A model generated the notes under the pieces. That model saw nothing but the letters and a program-made list of their open reading frames with translations. It made no database searches and was not told where the DNA came from. A DNA stretch of 64,000 nt. Source: Halobiforma lacisalsi AJ5 (GTDB lineage: Archaea; Halobacteriota; Halobacteria; Halobacteriales; Natrialbaceae). The DNA lies in the NCBI RefSeq assembly GCF_000226975.2, contig NZ_CP019285.1, positions 1,054,001 through 1,118,000 of the forward strand, read 5' to 3'. Numbering within the stretch: the stretch's first letter is position 1; every line of letters begins with the position of its first letter. Below are positions 62,646-64,000 of the stretch, one piece after another. Made by a program: the position numbers and the translations under genes.

Positions 62646-64000
62646 GCGGCATCACCCGCGATGGTCCGCGCGGTTCGATCGTCCGTTCCGTTCCGCGAGA
62701 CCGTCGCGTCCTGCAGAATCTCGAGCAGGGCGTCGGACTCGTCGGCGAGGTCGTCGACCCGTTCGAAGACGTCCCGGACGGATTCGGCCTGCGTCTCGGC
62801 CGTGTTCGCGACGCTGTCGGCTTCCGCTGCCGTCTCCTCCGACACTGCGGCGACGTCGTCGATCATGTCCACGACCTGCTGGGCCGACCGTGCCTGCGTG
62901 TCCGTCGACTCGTTGATCTCCTGGATGCCGTCGTTCGCCTCCTCGACGGCCTCGACGATCCGCTCGAGGGAGTCGACGGTTTCCTCGACGGTGTCGACGC
63001 CCCGCGAGATCCGGTCGCTGGTCGTCCGGATGTCCTCGACGGTCTCCTGGGACTGCTCCTGGATGCGCCCGATCAGGTCGTCGATCTCGTCGGTCGCCTC
63101 TTTCGTCTCCTCTGCCAGGGACTTCACCTCGCTCGCGACGACCGCGAACCCGTCGCCGTCGGCGTTCGCGTGGGCCGCCTCGATCGAGGCGTTCAGCGCG
63201 AGCAGGTTCGTCTGCTCGGCGATGTCGGCGATCAGTTCGGTGATCTCGCCGATCTCCTGGGTCTCCTCGTAGAGCGCCTCGATGGCCTCGACGGCCTCCT
63301 CGGTCTGGGCCTCGACCTCGTTCATCTCGGTGATGGCCTTCTCGGCGGTCTCGCGGCCCTTCTCGCCGGCGCTTGCGGCCTCCTGGGAGGTCTCGGCGAC
63401 GCCGGTCGCGCTCGCGGCCATCTGTTCGGTCGTCGCCGAGATGTCGTCCATCTCGCGGGCGATCTCCTGGATGTTCTCCGTCTGGCGGTTCGCGCCGTTG
63501 GAGATCTCCTGGATCGTCCGATTGACGTCGTCGCTCGCGTCCATCACGTGCTCGGCATTCGCTCGCACCTCCTGGCTACTCTCGGAGACGTTCTCCGCGA
63601 AGCCGTCGATCCGGCCCACCAGGTCCTCGATGCCGTCCATCATCTCGTTGAACGACTCCGCGATCGCCACCATCGCGTCGTTGTCGCTGCGGGCCTCGAG
63701 TCGCTGCGTGAAGTCGCCGTCGGCGCAGTCGGCCATCACGCCGCTGAACCGCTCGGCCTCCCGCTCCAGTTCGGTGTTGATTTCCTCGAGGCGTTCGCGC
63801 TCGCGTTCGACCTCCTCGCGGGCTTCCTCGGCGCGCTCGCGCTCGGTCTCGGCCTCCTCGAGGGCCTCCTCGGCGCGTTCGCGTTCCCGCTCGGCGGTTT
63901 CGATCGACTCGCGCAGCGAGTCGCGCATCTCGGCGAAGGAGTCATAGAGGTCGCCGATCTCGTCGTTACGGCGGGTCTCGAGGTCGACGTCGAGTTCCTC
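62642..64000 (-). CDS. htrII: Phototaxis transducer HtrII, C-terminal part
   Basis: The gene is open at the right edge; at least 452 residues are visible. It starts in the second HAMP region ([18 protein letters not shown]), then a coiled coil, a HAMP-like segment ([18 protein letters not shown]) and the methyl-accepting signalling domain with tip [20 protein letters not shown]. It is followed by sop2 with an ATGA overlap, so I assign it as the SRII transducer that controls CheA. The two transmembrane helices that bind SRII lie outside. Confidence 0.92.
   Translation of the reverse strand, partial: EELDVDLETRRNDEIGDLYDSFAEMRDSLRESIETAERERERAEEALEEAETERERAEEAREEVERERERLEEINTELEREAERFSGVMADCADGDFTQRLEARSDNDAMVAIAESFNEMMDGIEDLVGRIDGFAENVSESSQEVRANAEHVMDASDDVNRTIQEISNGANRQTENIQEIAREMDDISATTEQMAASATGVAETSQEAASAGEKGRETAEKAITEMNEVEAQTEEAVEAIEALYEETQEIGEITELIADIAEQTNLLALNASIEAAHANADGDGFAVVASEVKSLAEETKEATDEIDDLIGRIQEQSQETVEDIRTTSDRISRGVDTVEETVDSLERIVEAVEEANDGIQEINESTDTQARSAQQVVDMIDDVAAVSEETAAEADSVANTAETQAESVRDVFERVDDLADESDALLEILQDATVSRNGTDDRTARTIAGDAA

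Noticed and set aside
1-64000. CRISPR arrays, transposases, integrase or attachment sites
   Set aside because: No regularly spaced repeats and no recombinase-like protein were found. The only signs of mobility are the palindromic repeat at 1458 and the FkbM remnant.

Overview
The window is a GC-rich chromosomal segment (about two thirds G+C) from a haloarchaeon (class Halobacteria). The basis is strongly acidic proteins, archaeal information-processing genes (TBP, RadA, Hjc, L39e, L31e, aIF6, LX, prefoldin alpha), haloarchaeal regulator families (Bat-type HTH-10, HalOD1, winged helix plus zinc ribbon), Tat lipoproteins, and many TATA boxes centred 27-30 nt upstream of the start codon, as expected for leaderless transcripts. 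A sensory rhodopsin II whose key residues fall on the same numbers as the Natronomonas pharaonis protein suggests a relative of Natronomonas or the Natrialbales, but no rRNA is present to settle this. No tRNA, rRNA, CRISPR array or intact insertion sequence was seen.

1-15.3 kb: the C-terminal end of a flavin reductase; a winged-helix/zinc-ribbon regulator; a composite palindromic repeat; a glutamate-cysteine ligase; thiE-thiM; a HAD hydrolase; a complete Liv-type ABC transporter operon (livHMGF) with its Tat-lipoprotein binding protein encoded convergently; rplX-pfdA-ftsY; an ASCH protein; and an MFS carrier. 15.3-35.7 kb: mostly housekeeping. It holds rpl39e-rpl31e-tif6, thpR, an FAD oxidoreductase, a TPR protein, the SUF genes sufS and sufU, radA, a PQQ-propeller protein, a PspAB-like protein, a CBS protein, an acyl-CoA dehydrogenase, hjc and two CPBP membrane proteases. 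One CPBP gene is divergent from a winged-helix/zinc-ribbon regulator.

35.7-41.5 kb is a signalling patch. A 1462-residue Bat-type transcription activator carries a complete LOV photoreceptor signature, followed by a HalOD1 protein and a PAS protein. 41.6-46.4 kb pairs S-adenosylhomocysteine hydrolase with an MTA/SAH deaminase-type amidohydrolase, around a secreted protein with four tandem Ig-like repeats and an extremely acidic tail. A decayed, frameshifted FkbM methyltransferase fragment lies at 46.6-46.9 kb.

48.2-55.9 kb is the most interesting region, a copper/heavy-metal island. It holds a CPC-type (Cu+) P-type ATPase with two HMA domains, a tail-anchored HTH protein, a small secreted His-rich protein, an MBL-fold hydrolase, and a membrane protein joining a His/Met-rich outer loop to a cytoplasmic winged helix. 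The last is divergent from a CPH-type (CopB-like) ATPase with a Cys cluster and a His/Asp-Gly N-terminus. I infer a membrane one-component metal sensing and export system.

56.1-64 kb: hisG, a four-run G-quadruplex tract, two small HTH proteins, a potassium-channel-like protein with an altered filter, tbp with a triple TATA promoter, a tRNA G10 methyltransferase, an acyl-CoA thioesterase, and the phototaxis operon htrII-sop2 (htrII is cut by the window end).
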